DNA of 64,000 bases from contig NZ_CP118631.1 in assembly GCF_028993635.1 (NCBI RefSeq), positions 6,014,001 to 6,078,000 on the forward strand. Reading direction: 5' to 3'. Positions 30,084 to 39,416 of this stretch are shown here, in pieces; within the stretch, counting starts at the first letter, position 1, and each line of letters begins with the position of its first letter. A program made the translations under genes and the position numbers. Under the pieces are notes generated by a model. That model made no database searches and was not told the origin of the DNA. It worked only from the letters and a program-made list of their open reading frames with translations. This DNA comes from Mucilaginibacter sp. SJ. Lineage in GTDB: Bacteria > Bacteroidota > Bacteroidia > Sphingobacteriales > Sphingobacteriaceae.

Positions 30084-32984
30084 ATGAATTTTTTCCGTAT
30101 CTCAAAATTAACGCTTACCGTTTTGGCGTTATTTTCCATAAAAGGGTTTGCACAAACAAACCTGAAACTTCCTGAAGTGGTGCCTGCATCCCCGCAAAGC
30201 AGGGCTTTTCAGCAATATGGCGACTACCCGGTTAGTTATAACACTGGTGTGCCGGATATTTCCATCCCGCTTTATACGGTAAAAAGCGGGGAATTAGAAA
30301 TGCCTATTGTATTACGTTATCATGCCGATGGCATTAAACCGTATGATCCAGACTTAAGCAACATTGGCGCTGGATGGACGCTGGATGTTGGCGGCCTGGT
30401 TTCCCGTACGATAAAGGGACGGGGCGATGAGCAGGTTGTGAAACCATCCCCCTTTTTAACGGCTTTTGATATTAACCAAAACACTTTGGACGGGGCCCAA
30501 TACTTGAATGATATTTTGGGGCCATCGGCGGTGAAGGATACAGAACATGACATTTTTAGCTATTCTTTTTTAGGGAAAAATGGAAATTTCGCTATAGACG
30601 ATCAGGGGAATGGTCAATTCATAGCTTACCCTTACCCGTTTATACCGTATAAGTTTAATATACAAACTGCCGCACCGGGCAGTTCGCAAACCTACCGATC
30701 AATCGCAGGAATCGATATAACGGATGACAACGGCCTCAACTTCAAGTTCGGGCATAACAATATTGAAACAGTAGCAACCGGTTCGCTTCCCCGTGGGGCA
30801 ACAGGTTGGTATCTTGAAGATGTTCTTGATCCTCTCAATAATAACTTGCTGCATATCAGTTATGATGCAGTGCCTGAATTTCAAACCTTACGGCAGGATA
30901 TAGGGACCATAGTCAGCGGAGATGCAGGGCGTATGATCGTCAATTCGAACTGTGCCGGCCCTTCAACCAGCACAGGATGGACAACGTCCAGTCAGGGCAC
31001 AGGTACCACCTACAATGTCAAAGCCCTGAACACGATCACTTTCAGGGACGGATACATCAAGTTTAACCAGAGCAGCGATAAGCGCCTGCTCTTAAGTATG
31101 GTTGTATACAACAAGAATAATGAAATCATAAGATCATTTGTATTTAACAGGGACGTGTTTCCGGGAAGCACGAGTTTAAATAGGTTTACCAGCTTAGAAA
31201 TAAAAAATGGATCGGGTGGATTGGCCGAGCAGTACAGTTTTACTTATAATACGCAGGTACAGATAGCAGACAACGACTGCAGTGTCGACGCATGGGGATA
31301 TTGCAACGGAACCGGAGGCCAGTTTAAATATACTTCAAGGACAATAGGGGCAATTTATAACGCACCGGTTAATGGAGGCAGTTCGTCGTATAATATCCAG
31401 GTAGGCAACGCCAGTTTTGATCCTGTTGAACAGTATGCAAAGCGCTATATTCTCGAAAAGATCACATACCCTACCGGTGGCACCACGGAATTTTCCTACC
31501 AGGTCAATAAATACCTGGACAACCAGGTAATAAAAGACGGTGGAGGGTTACGTATCCAAAGTATTTTATCGAAGGACAATACGGGTAACTCTTTGGTGAA
31601 AACGTACGAATATGACCCGGGATTCATCTATTATTCGTTGGGCGATCCGAATAACTTTACTAAATCCAGCTTTAACATTTTTGTGAATTGTCAGATCAAC
31701 GGGCAATCAGATTGCCTGAGTAACGCTTATTATCAGTTACGTACCAGGCAATTTGCCAATGGCTGGAACAGCGATCTTGGACCCAACAGGGTTTTTTATA
31801 ACCGGGTGACCGAATATACCGGGGACCAGACTAATAATAACGGTAAAACGGTTTTCAATTATACTTATCAGAACCCGGATGGCACAAGTACTAATTCACG
31901 TACGGAATCCAGGTTTATCAGTGACATCAGGAACTGGGGGAATGGCCTGCTGCACTACACGGAAATTTTCAAGAAAACGGGAGCCGGCAATTACAGTAAA
32001 ATTAAGGACATTACCGATAATTACAGTTTCGCGGATATCAAAATACTCAATAACCTATCAACGTCACTTTATTATTCTTATCAGAATGTTTCGCCATTTC
32101 CGTTATCGATCTACAATTTCAGAAAGGATAATTGTTATTTTATGAGCCTTCCTGTCCCGAACGACGTCTTAAATTATACTATCTCGACAGGCGCTTACTT
32201 TAAAAGTTCCAGCGAAGAAAATGTATATACGGATAATGGAACTGTTAATACACTTGTTCAATACGAACATGGCAACCCACTTAATTATTATGTGACCAGG
32301 CAAACTTCAACAGACAGCCGGGGGCTGACTAAAATTAACACGATGGCCTATCCGCAGGATAAAACAGATGCAGTGTCGGTAGCTATGACCGGCGTAAATA
32401 AGATAAGCCCGGTTTTAGAACAAAGCGGTTACAAAACAAGTATATCGGCGGCCAACCTGTTACAATCAACCCGTACTGTTTACTCCGATTGGGGCAGTGG
32501 CCTTTTTGCTCCTTTAACAATAGACACCCAAACAGGAAATGCCCCATATGAGTCACGCGTGCATTTCCAAAAGTATGATGACCAGGGGAACGTTCAAAGT
32601 GTTTCAAAAGAAGCCGGTGCAAAAGAGTTGTACGTGTTTGGATATGGTGGGTCATATCCTATCGCAAGAATATTGAATTCTGATTACAGTACTGTGGAAA
32701 CAGCTCTTGGCGGGGCCGGTGCTGTTAAATCTTTTCGCGACAATGTATCACCAACCGATGCTGCTGTAAATGCTTTCCTTGCACCACTTCGCTCCTCCGC
32801 AAGTCTGGCCGGCGCGCAGGTGACCACCTACACCTATCTGCCATTGGTTGGTATGAAGACAGTAACAGACGCGAAAGGCGAAACGATGTATTATGAATAT
32901 GACAACTTTCAGCGTTTGATAAACATCAAGAATAAAGATCTGAATATCATCAAGCACTTTGATTATCATTACCAAAACCAGTAA
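30084..32984 (+). CDS. Rhs-associated wrapper protein A2
   Basis: This 966-residue protein is colinear with A1 and nearly identical to it, with scattered substitutions and no gaps. It has a Sec signal ending in KGFAQ, the SYNTGVPDISIPLY / LRYHADGIKP / GAGWTLDVGGLVSRTIKG signature, and terminal YD repeats (YYEYDNFQRLINIKNKD, FDYHYQNQ). The B2 gene follows 19 bases downstream, the same spacing as in unit 1. The equal length and lack of decay suggest that both copies are under selection or were duplicated recently. Confidence 0.8.
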   Translation: MNFFRISKLTLTVLALFSIKGFAQTNLKLPEVVPASPQSRAFQQYGDYPVSYNTGVPDISIPLYTVKSGELEMPIVLRYHADGIKPYDPDLSNIGAGWTLDVGGLVSRTIKGRGDEQVVKPSPFLTAFDINQNTLDGAQYLNDILGPSAVKDTEHDIFSYSFLGKNGNFAIDDQGNGQFIAYPYPFIPYKFNIQTAAPGSSQTYRSIAGIDITDDNGLNFKFGHNNIETVATGSLPRGATGWYLEDVLDPLNNNLLHISYDAVPEFQTLRQDIGTIVSGDAGRMIVNSNCAGPSTSTGWTTSSQGTGTTYNVKALNTITFRDGYIKFNQSSDKRLLLSMVVYNKNNEIIRSFVFNRDVFPGSTSLNRFTSLEIKNGSGGLAEQYSFTYNTQVQIADNDCSVDAWGYCNGTGGQFKYTSRTIGAIYNAPVNGGSSSYNIQVGNASFDPVEQYAKRYILEKITYPTGGTTEFSYQVNKYLDNQVIKDGGGLRIQSILSKDNTGNSLVKTYEYDPGFIYYSLGDPNNFTKSSFNIFVNCQINGQSDCLSNAYYQLRTRQFANGWNSDLGPNRVFYNRVTEYTGDQTNNNGKTVFNYTYQNPDGTSTNSRTESRFISDIRNWGNGLLHYTEIFKKTGAGNYSKIKDITDNYSFADIKILNNLSTSLYYSYQNVSPFPLSIYNFRKDNCYFMSLPVPNDVLNYTISTGAYFKSSSEENVYTDNGTVNTLVQYEHGNPLNYYVTRQTSTDSRGLTKINTMAYPQDKTDAVSVAMTGVNKISPVLEQSGYKTSISAANLLQSTRTVYSDWGSGLFAPLTIDTQTGNAPYESRVHFQKYDDQGNVQSVSKEAGAKELYVFGYGGSYPIARILNSDYSTVETALGGAGAVKSFRDNVSPTDAAVNAFLAPLRSSASLAGAQVTTYTYLPLVGMKTVTDAKGETMYYEYDNFQRLINIKNKDLNIIKHFDYHYQNQ

Positions 32985-33003
32985 ACCTTAAAACAAAATC
33001 ATT

Positions 33004-36000
33004 ATGGGTAATCTCCATATCATCATAAAACCAAAGTTAAGGCTGCTTTGTGCGGTCTTGTGCTTGATACCCTGGGCTGTTCAGGCTCAAACCTACCTGC
33101 CGCCACCTTCAACAATGACCTCCACCCCTGCAGCAGGTTCCTATTATAGTTACAGCAGCATTACATTGAACCCGACTTTCAGCTTTACGGCAACTTCAGG
33201 CAGCAGCCTGAGTCTGTATATAGCCAACCCTGATTGCCAGCCGCTGAACTCGTCGTTCAGCGCGAATCAGAATTATATCCTGACGTCGGTGCCGCGCATA
33301 AGTGGCTTCAAGAATGCAGGTACAGGAGTTAACACGGGAGATTTTGCCGGTCGGGGCACCTGTGAACTGATGCAGACGGTACAGTATTTCGATGGATTGG
33401 GCCGGGCCTTGCAAACGGTACAGGTAAAAGGCTCACCGCTGGCCAAAGATATTGTTCAGCCTTTTGCCTATGATCAATACGGCAGAGAGGCCCAAAAATA
33501 CCTGCCTTATGCAGCGACCACTGCTGATGGGAGCTATAAGAGTGACGGACTGACAACAGGGCCAACCAATTTCTATTATCCGGGTGGTACCGCGGCATCG
33601 GGGAGCCAGCAAGCCAATGGAGTGGTTTATAACCCTGTCCCGTATTCGTTAACCAATTTCGAGCCCTCTTCGCTAAACCGGGTGGTGGAACAGGGTGCGC
33701 CGGGCGCGGACTGGCAGCCCGTAACTGGCAATACGACCGGGCATACGGTAAAGATGGAGTATGCCACGAACAACGTCAATGACTTTAGCGGAACGGATAC
33801 GTCACTGAGCAGGAAGGTAATCCTGTATAGAGCGGATATCAATGGGGATCAAAGCCGCACGTTAAACTACGGGAATACTGCCGGCAATTATTACCCGGCC
33901 GGGCAACTGTACGTAACAATTAGTAAAGACGAGAACTGGAAGAGCGGCAGCGGCAACAGCAGGGGCGGCACCACCGAAGAATACAAAGACAAGACCGGGC
34001 ATGTCGTGCTGAAACGGACTTTCTTGTTCAGCGGCGGGGCATTGCAGCAACTGTCAACGTATTATGTATATGATGACCTGGGAAACCTGGCCTTTGTGCT
34101 GCCGCCAAAAAGCGGGGCTGATGCGGGCATCACCAGTGCAGGCAATTTAACCACGCTGAACAACCTGTGCTACCAGTATCAATACGACGGCAGGAACCGG
34201 CTTGTACAGAAAAGATTGCCAGGCAAGGATTGGGAGTATACCGTATATAATAAGCTTGACCAGGTTGTAGCCACACAGGACGGGAACCAGCGTTTGACTA
34301 ATCAGTGGACTTTTATGAAGTACGATGCGCTGGGGCGTGTACTGTGGACAGGTACCTGGAACAATGGTGGCACGGCAATCACGAGAAGCGGGGTACAGGC
34401 AGCTGTAACCGGCTTTAGCGGGGCGCTGTGGGAAAGCCGTCCATCGGGAGGGTATCCCTCCAATTTAGCCTGGCCAACAACCGGGTTTCAGGGGACATTA
34501 ACCGTGAATTATTATGACGATTATACCTTTGGCGATTTTAGCTCGATGCCTGCGGCGTATGACTACCGGGCATCGGCAAGTGCAATGACCAGCGGATTGC
34601 TGACCTGCACTAAAACCTGGGTAACCGGCAGCGCCGCCGTGTTATATAAAGTGTTGTATTATGATGATCTCGGTCGTTTGATCAGGACCTGTGCCGAACA
34701 TTACCTGGGCGGGACTACTGCCGTAGCTAACTTTAATAATTATGATGTGATCGACAATAAATACGATTTCAGCAATAATTTGACTAAAACAACGCGGCAG
34801 CATTTTACTATAGCTAATACGACTATTCCGGCAGTGACGATTCGGGATACAATCCTGTATGACCACATGAACCGTAAAACACAAACGCTGGAATCGATCT
34901 GGAACGGGAATAATACGCCGCCTGCCTATGTAGTACTCAGCAAACTGGACTATAACGAGATCGGGCAGTTAAAAAGCAAGGGATTGCATAGTGAAGACGG
35001 CGGAAACTCATTTTTGCAAACGGTAAACTACCGGTATAATGAGCGGGGCTGGCTGCAATCATCCCAGGCCGGGCTGTTTAGCGAAAACCTGTATTATAAT
35101 AAGCCAACCGACAACAGCTTTACTAACCAGTACAACGGCAATATTTCGGAAATGACGTATACGAAAACAGGCTCATCGAATGTGGTGTTCAAATACGGTT
35201 ATGACCAGTTGAACCGGTTATTGAGCGGGACTTCGACAGGAGGAAGCACGATGGGCGAGCAGCTGACCTATGACCCGTTGGGCAATATATCGACGTTGAT
35301 GCGTACCGGCCCGAACCCGGTCAATCTCTCATATACCTATTACAACGGTAATGCCAGCAACCAGTTGCAAACGGTAACTAACAATGGCGGCGCGGTATTC
35401 CGAAGCTATGGTGCTTATGACCCCAATGGTAACGCGCCAAGTGATGGCGGTAACAAAACTATCGCTTACAATCTTTTTAACCTGCCGCAAACAGTAACAC
35501 AGGGAGGCACGACACTGGCCAGCTATATTTATGACTGTACAGGCCAGAAGCTGAGCAATACGGGCAGCGATGGGCGATGGGATTATATTAACGGGATCGT
35601 GTATAATGGAACCACCATTGCGAATGAGACGATCGATTTTATCCAAACCGGGGAAGGACGTGCGGAACCCAATGGCAACTCGTGGACTTATAGCTATAAC
35701 CTGACAGACCACCTGGGTAATGTACGGTTATCGTTTTACAAAGATCCATCGGCGGGAACAGCACGCCGGATCCAGGAGGACGAGTATTATTCTTTTGGGT
35801 TGAGGAATGCGTTTTACAATAGTTCCAACAATAACCGTTATCTTTATAACGGGAAGGAAATTCAAACAGATCTGACAAACCAATACGATTATGGCGCGCG
35901 GTTCTACGATCCCGTGATTGGTAGGAATACAACTATTGACCCGAAAGCTGAATTGAATAGAAGATGGTCACCTTATTCGTATGGACTTAATAATCCTATT

Positions 36001-36711
36001 AGATTTATTGATCCAGATGGTATGGTACCAAGTGATTTTACTGATGAAGACGGTAATAAAAGACACGTCGAGGATGGTTCAACTGCTCAATATCAAGAAG
36101 TAGGTACCGGTGTTAGTAGGCATTATGAGTTTACAGGTTTCGATCAATCAAAAGCCAACCCCGGGATTCCATATGCGCCGCAATCTAATACAGTAAATTT
36201 AACAACAGCTATTCAAGAACAGCAGAACTTAAATGCGTCAAATACAGATTTAAATCCAATCCCAGGTGGAGCTACGTTTTGTAATTATGCTACACAAAAT
36301 ATATTAAGCACTGTTGCTTCGGCAACTAATAATTCATCAGGTCTTGCTATAACTGGTATGGCTAATAGTATGGTAGATCAAATGAATTGTAACACTGCTT
36401 TTATTAAAACAGATCAAGGTAATGCTCAGGCGGTTGCGGATAAGGGAGGCCTGGGCTTAGTCGGACTAATTGAACCTGGGCATGGTCACGTTGTAAGCTT
36501 CTCTGTAGGAAGTAATGAAGATAAAGGACAAATGGCAAACATTGGACGAACAAATGGATTCTTAAATATTAATCCGCAGGGAGATAAAGAACCGTCTGTA
36601 TTCAGTGCTAAAAAGTTTGAGAATACACAATTCTTTATCTTAAATCCATCGATAACCCCGAAATCTATACCAACACCTGCTCCAAAAACGAACCCATTAA
36701 ATCCTTTTTAG
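33004..36711 (+). CDS. Rhs core protein B2 with Cys/His amidase-like tip
   Basis: This 1235-residue protein has a Sec signal ending in VQAQ, the DUF6443-type MQTVQYFDGLGRALQT region, YD repeats, and the core QYDYGARFYDP at 960-970. The border motif FIDPDG ends at residue 1006, so the tip is about 229 residues. The tip contains GGATFCNYATQ with Cys1093 and EPGHGHVVSF with His1160/His1162, the pattern of NlpC/P60- or CHAP-type peptidoglycan amidases. Everything after codon 960 belongs to the recombinase cassette at 35881-41567 and is identical to the orphan copy at 54343. The core is resident DNA and the tip is the cassette's. Immunity follows after 8 bases. Confidence 0.85.
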   Translation: MGNLHIIIKPKLRLLCAVLCLIPWAVQAQTYLPPPSTMTSTPAAGSYYSYSSITLNPTFSFTATSGSSLSLYIANPDCQPLNSSFSANQNYILTSVPRISGFKNAGTGVNTGDFAGRGTCELMQTVQYFDGLGRALQTVQVKGSPLAKDIVQPFAYDQYGREAQKYLPYAATTADGSYKSDGLTTGPTNFYYPGGTAASGSQQANGVVYNPVPYSLTNFEPSSLNRVVEQGAPGADWQPVTGNTTGHTVKMEYATNNVNDFSGTDTSLSRKVILYRADINGDQSRTLNYGNTAGNYYPAGQLYVTISKDENWKSGSGNSRGGTTEEYKDKTGHVVLKRTFLFSGGALQQLSTYYVYDDLGNLAFVLPPKSGADAGITSAGNLTTLNNLCYQYQYDGRNRLVQKRLPGKDWEYTVYNKLDQVVATQDGNQRLTNQWTFMKYDALGRVLWTGTWNNGGTAITRSGVQAAVTGFSGALWESRPSGGYPSNLAWPTTGFQGTLTVNYYDDYTFGDFSSMPAAYDYRASASAMTSGLLTCTKTWVTGSAAVLYKVLYYDDLGRLIRTCAEHYLGGTTAVANFNNYDVIDNKYDFSNNLTKTTRQHFTIANTTIPAVTIRDTILYDHMNRKTQTLESIWNGNNTPPAYVVLSKLDYNEIGQLKSKGLHSEDGGNSFLQTVNYRYNERGWLQSSQAGLFSENLYYNKPTDNSFTNQYNGNISEMTYTKTGSSNVVFKYGYDQLNRLLSGTSTGGSTMGEQLTYDPLGNISTLMRTGPNPVNLSYTYYNGNASNQLQTVTNNGGAVFRSYGAYDPNGNAPSDGGNKTIAYNLFNLPQTVTQGGTTLASYIYDCTGQKLSNTGSDGRWDYINGIVYNGTTIANETIDFIQTGEGRAEPNGNSWTYSYNLTDHLGNVRLSFYKDPSAGTARRIQEDEYYSFGLRNAFYNSSNNNRYLYNGKEIQTDLTNQYDYGARFYDPVIGRNTTIDPKAELNRRWSPYSYGLNNPIRFIDPDGMVPSDFTDEDGNKRHVEDGSTAQYQEVGTGVSRHYEFTGFDQSKANPGIPYAPQSNTVNLTTAIQEQQNLNASNTDLNPIPGGATFCNYATQNILSTVASATNNSSGLAITGMANSMVDQMNCNTAFIKTDQGNAQAVADKGGLGLVGLIEPGHGHVVSFSVGSNEDKGQMANIGRTNGFLNINPQGDKEPSVFSAKKFENTQFFILNPSITPKSIPTPAPKTNPLNPF
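35881..35897 (+). other. attL-like site, copy 1
   Basis: CAATACGATTATGGCGC, read as QYDYGA within B2. Bases to its left match the other B cores. Bases to its right (GCGGTTCTACGATCC) match the left end of the second cassette. Confidence 0.6.
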
Positions 36712-36719
36712 TAACTAAT

Positions 36720-37217
36720 ATGAAAAGAATCGCCTTAATAATCGTGATGATGTTCTTTGGAACTCATTTATTCGCTCAAACATCTGCTATTAGTAAAGAT
36801 GAAATTATTGGCGTGTGGCAAATTAATAGCCCGCGAGTAGGTAATGGATACGCAGAATCCTTTAGCTTTTTTAAAGGCGGTACTTTCATCTATCAATATG
36901 ACCCGTCGGATGACACGAGAAATATAACTCAACTGCAAGGGAAATATCAATTAGATGGCGAACGATTGATCCTAACTGTTACCCGTAGAAAAGAACGCAT
37001 TGGTGGGAAAATAATGGCGGGTGCGGTTGGAACAGATGAATACTTGTTTGTTTTCGATAACGATAAAACAAAAGATGTAACAGAGGTATCACCAAAGCCT
37101 TTAGACCCATTCTTTATATCCAAAGTCCACAAGTTATCGGGTAAGATTGATTGTCTTATTAACAATAGGCATTACTATAAGGTATCGAGCGACCCAGATG
37201 CCATAAATCATCAATAA
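36720..37217 (+). CDS. exported immunity candidate of the cassette, copy 1
   Basis: This 165-residue protein has a Sec signal ending in THLFAQ and a mature part with EIIGVWQINSP, GGTFIYQYD, LQGKYQLDGERLILT. This pattern is seen in small lipocalin-like or META-like beta-barrel proteins. It starts 8 bases after the amidase-like tip and is carried inside the cassette, so tip and immunity move together. A periplasmic location fits a peptidoglycan-targeting toxin. Immunity is inferred from position. A terminator follows after 13 bases. Confidence 0.6.
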   Translation: MKRIALIIVMMFFGTHLFAQTSAISKDEIIGVWQINSPRVGNGYAESFSFFKGGTFIYQYDPSDDTRNITQLQGKYQLDGERLILTVTRRKERIGGKIMAGAVGTDEYLFVFDNDKTKDVTEVSPKPLDPFFISKVHKLSGKIDCLINNRHYYKVSSDPDAINHQ

Positions 37218-37230
37218 TCCGTAAACATGA

Positions 37231-37256
37231 CCAAAGCCCCTTAACCGGGGCTTTGG
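37231..37256. terminator. bidirectional terminator, copy 1
   Basis: Stem CCAAAGCCCC / GGGGCTTTGG with a 6-base loop and a T-rich tail. It separates the plus-strand immunity gene from the convergent minus-strand regulator and can serve both. Confidence 0.75.
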
Positions 37257-37259
37257 CTT

Positions 37260-37604
37260 TTAACGCCCGTAAGCTTTACGAGCTTTAGCATCACGCAAAA
37301 GCCCATCAAGCGCATATAAAATGCCATCCTTATCCTGCTCGGAGAGTTCGTTTAGATCATTCAACCGCTTAAGCATATCCGGGTCTTTTAAAACGTTGGT
37401 CGTATCAACTTCGCCCATCAGGTGGCCTACGGTAGTATCCAGCACTTTTGCAAGTCTGCCAGCTACCTCAATAGATGGCTTCATCTTATCGAGTTCATAC
37501 TTACCGATAACGGTGTGTACGGTCTTCATGAGCTTAGCCAAGTCCTGCTGCGAAAGCTTCTTTGCTTCCCTGCATTCTCTTAATCGTTTGCCAAATGTGC
37601 TCAT
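37260..37604 (-). CDS. XRE-family helix-turn-helix regulator, copy 1
   Basis: This protein of 114 residues (MSTFGKRLRE...) has an N-terminal Cro/CI-type helix-turn-helix: LSQQDLAKLMKTVHTVIGKYELDKMKPSIEVAGRLAKVLDTTVGHL. An acidic region (DMLKRLNDLNELSEQDKDGILYALDGLL) follows that may dimerise. I choose the ATG at 37604 over the one at 37634, because a TATATTTG -7 box (37624-37631, minus strand) overlaps the upper ATG. Divergent from the ATPase/recombinase genes, it probably controls their expression and its own, as regulators of excision modules often do. Target sites have not been shown. Confidence 0.75.
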   Translation of the reverse strand: MSTFGKRLRECREAKKLSQQDLAKLMKTVHTVIGKYELDKMKPSIEVAGRLAKVLDTTVGHLMGEVDTTNVLKDPDMLKRLNDLNELSEQDKDGILYALDGLLRDAKARKAYGR

Positions 37605-37613
37605 ATCTTTTTT

Positions 37614-37649
37614 ACAGTACACACAAATATACACAGCTTAAACAGTACA
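37614..37649. promoter_or_regulatory. regulator promoter -7 box and candidate operators, copy 1
   Basis: Two direct ACAGTACA repeats (37614-37621 and 37642-37649) flank the minus-strand -7 box TATATTTG (37624-37631). The placement on both sides of the box suggests autorepression by the XRE protein. No good TTG lies exactly 19-21 bases upstream of the box, so the promoter assignment is moderate. Confidence 0.45.
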
Positions 37650-37728
37650 ATAAAATCCTTTGGTGTATCTAAAAAGCATTGTTGTAAATCAATATTAATC
37701 CTAAACAGTTCAAAAAAAACTTAAAACA

Positions 37729-37759
37729 TTGTATATTATAGTTTCATAAAATATATTTG
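37729..37759 (+). promoter_or_regulatory. promoter of the ATPase/recombinase genes, copy 1
   Basis: TTG (37729-37731), a 20-base spacer, then TATATTTG (37752-37759). This fits the Bacteroidota consensus TTG-N19-21-TAnnTTTG. The ATG of the ATPase gene is 34 bases downstream. Confidence 0.6.
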
Positions 37760-37793
37760 CATCCTATAAAAATCAAATGCTCATTAATCTGCG

Positions 37794-39410
37794 ATGCAAA
37801 AAACGGCTAAACTTATCACAGATAACCCGGAGCTGCTGTTTTATCTTGATGGCAAACTGCACATCACGGTATTGGGCGGCATCAAGCTGACGGGCTTCGA
37901 CCGTTTAAAGGTAACCTTGAAACTGGTGAACACGGATGACAAGTTCAATGTGTTTCGTCATAGCCTGGACCTTTACAACAGCATCCAGACCGAGCAGCTG
38001 ATCGAGAAATCAGCCTATGCACTGGACACCGGCACACGGGAGATCAGCGCGGCCATCACCGGGCTGACCACCGCCCTGGAAAACTACCGATCCGAACGTT
38101 TGGAGGCCATGAAGCCCAAACAGCCCGAAAAGAAACAGCTTACGGAAACTGAGCGTAAAGCTGCCATCACTTACCTAAAAAGCCATAATCTGTTAGACAG
38201 AACCAAACTGGCTATCAGCCAGAGCGGTATCGTCGGCGAAGAAACCAACGCCCTGATCGCCTACCTCATTTACACATCCCGCACCCGTGAAACGCCGTTA
38301 CACCTGTTATGCCTCGGTGCCAGTGGCACCGGCAAGACCTGGTTACAGGAAAAGGTAGGCGAACTGATTCCCGAAGAAGATAAACTGGAGATCACTACGC
38401 TGAGCGTGAACGCCTTTTACTACTTCGGGAAGGATGAACTGAAATACAAGCTGCTGTTACTGGAAGATATGGACGGCGCAGAAGACGTGCTGTACCCGAT
38501 CCGCGAACTGCAAAGCAAGCGCAAAATATCCAAAACGGTAACTTTGAAAGACAGCAAGGGCAACCCAAAAACCATCACCCTACAGGTGGAAGGCCCTGTT
38601 TGCATCAGCGGCTGCACCACCAGGGAGCAGATGTATGAGGACAATGCCAATCGCTGTATCCTGCTGTACATGGACAGCAGCGCTGAGCAGGACATGAAGA
38701 TCATGGACTACCAGCGTAAAATGAGCGCCGGGCTGATCGACCAGCATGCAGAAAAGAAAGTTAGGGAACAGCTTAAAAACGTGCAGCGCCTGTTAAAGCC
38801 GGTCAGCGTTAAGAATCCTTACGCTCCCTATATGCAGCTACCGGAGGCTGTTTTCAAGCCACGCCGTACCATGTTATTGCTTTTGCTTTTTACCGAGACG
38901 ATCACTTACTACCACCAGTACCAAAGGGAGCTGAAAACGGACGAGGATACCGGGGAGCAGTATATCGAAACCACTATAGAGGATATACAGGCCGCCTTTA
39001 GCTTACTGGAAACTACCCTGCTCAAAAAGAGCGACGAACTGAACGATGCCTGCCGGTCTTTCTTTGAAAGACTGAAGGCCTACCTGAAAGAACTGGACAC
39101 GGATAGCTTTTACAGCAAGGAAGTACGGGCTGCGTTTCGCTTAAGCCCGAGCAGCCTGGGCCGTTACCTGTATGAACTGGAGCGGATGGGCTATATCAAG
39201 ATCGCGCGGGGCAACCGCTATAAAGGCTATGAATATAAAATACAAAGCTGGAACGACCTGGAGAACTTAGCCAGCGATGCACAAAGCATGGTAAAATCCA
39301 TCCTTGAAAACATCCAGTTAGTAACCCGTATCCCACCAGTACCCCAAAGCCTTAATGGGTTACATAAAATACAGCAGATCAGTGCAAAGGATGCAGTAAC
39401 CCACGACTAA
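37794..39410 (+). CDS. AAA+/MCM-like ATPase of the cassette, copy 1
   Basis: This 538-residue protein has a Walker A GASGTGKT at 175-182 and a Walker B LLLLEDMD near 220-227. A sensor-like VCISGCTT follows, and an arginine-bearing stretch NANRCILLYMD near 285-295. Around 410-475 a winged-helix-like segment reads FYSKEVRAAFRLSPSSLGRYLYELERMGYIKI. The layout resembles helicases or loader ATPases of small mobile elements, perhaps acting in replication of an excised circle or in remodelling the recombination complex. It has no primase motif that I recognise. It lies 6 bases ahead of the first recombinase and probably forms one operon with both. Confidence 0.65.
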   Translation: MQKTAKLITDNPELLFYLDGKLHITVLGGIKLTGFDRLKVTLKLVNTDDKFNVFRHSLDLYNSIQTEQLIEKSAYALDTGTREISAAITGLTTALENYRSERLEAMKPKQPEKKQLTETERKAAITYLKSHNLLDRTKLAISQSGIVGEETNALIAYLIYTSRTRETPLHLLCLGASGTGKTWLQEKVGELIPEEDKLEITTLSVNAFYYFGKDELKYKLLLLEDMDGAEDVLYPIRELQSKRKISKTVTLKDSKGNPKTITLQVEGPVCISGCTTREQMYEDNANRCILLYMDSSAEQDMKIMDYQRKMSAGLIDQHAEKKVREQLKNVQRLLKPVSVKNPYAPYMQLPEAVFKPRRTMLLLLLFTETITYYHQYQRELKTDEDTGEQYIETTIEDIQAAFSLLETTLLKKSDELNDACRSFFERLKAYLKELDTDSFYSKEVRAAFRLSPSSLGRYLYELERMGYIKIARGNRYKGYEYKIQSWNDLENLASDAQSMVKSILENIQLVTRIPPVPQSLNGLHKIQQISAKDAVTHD

Positions 39411-39416
39411 CAGAAA

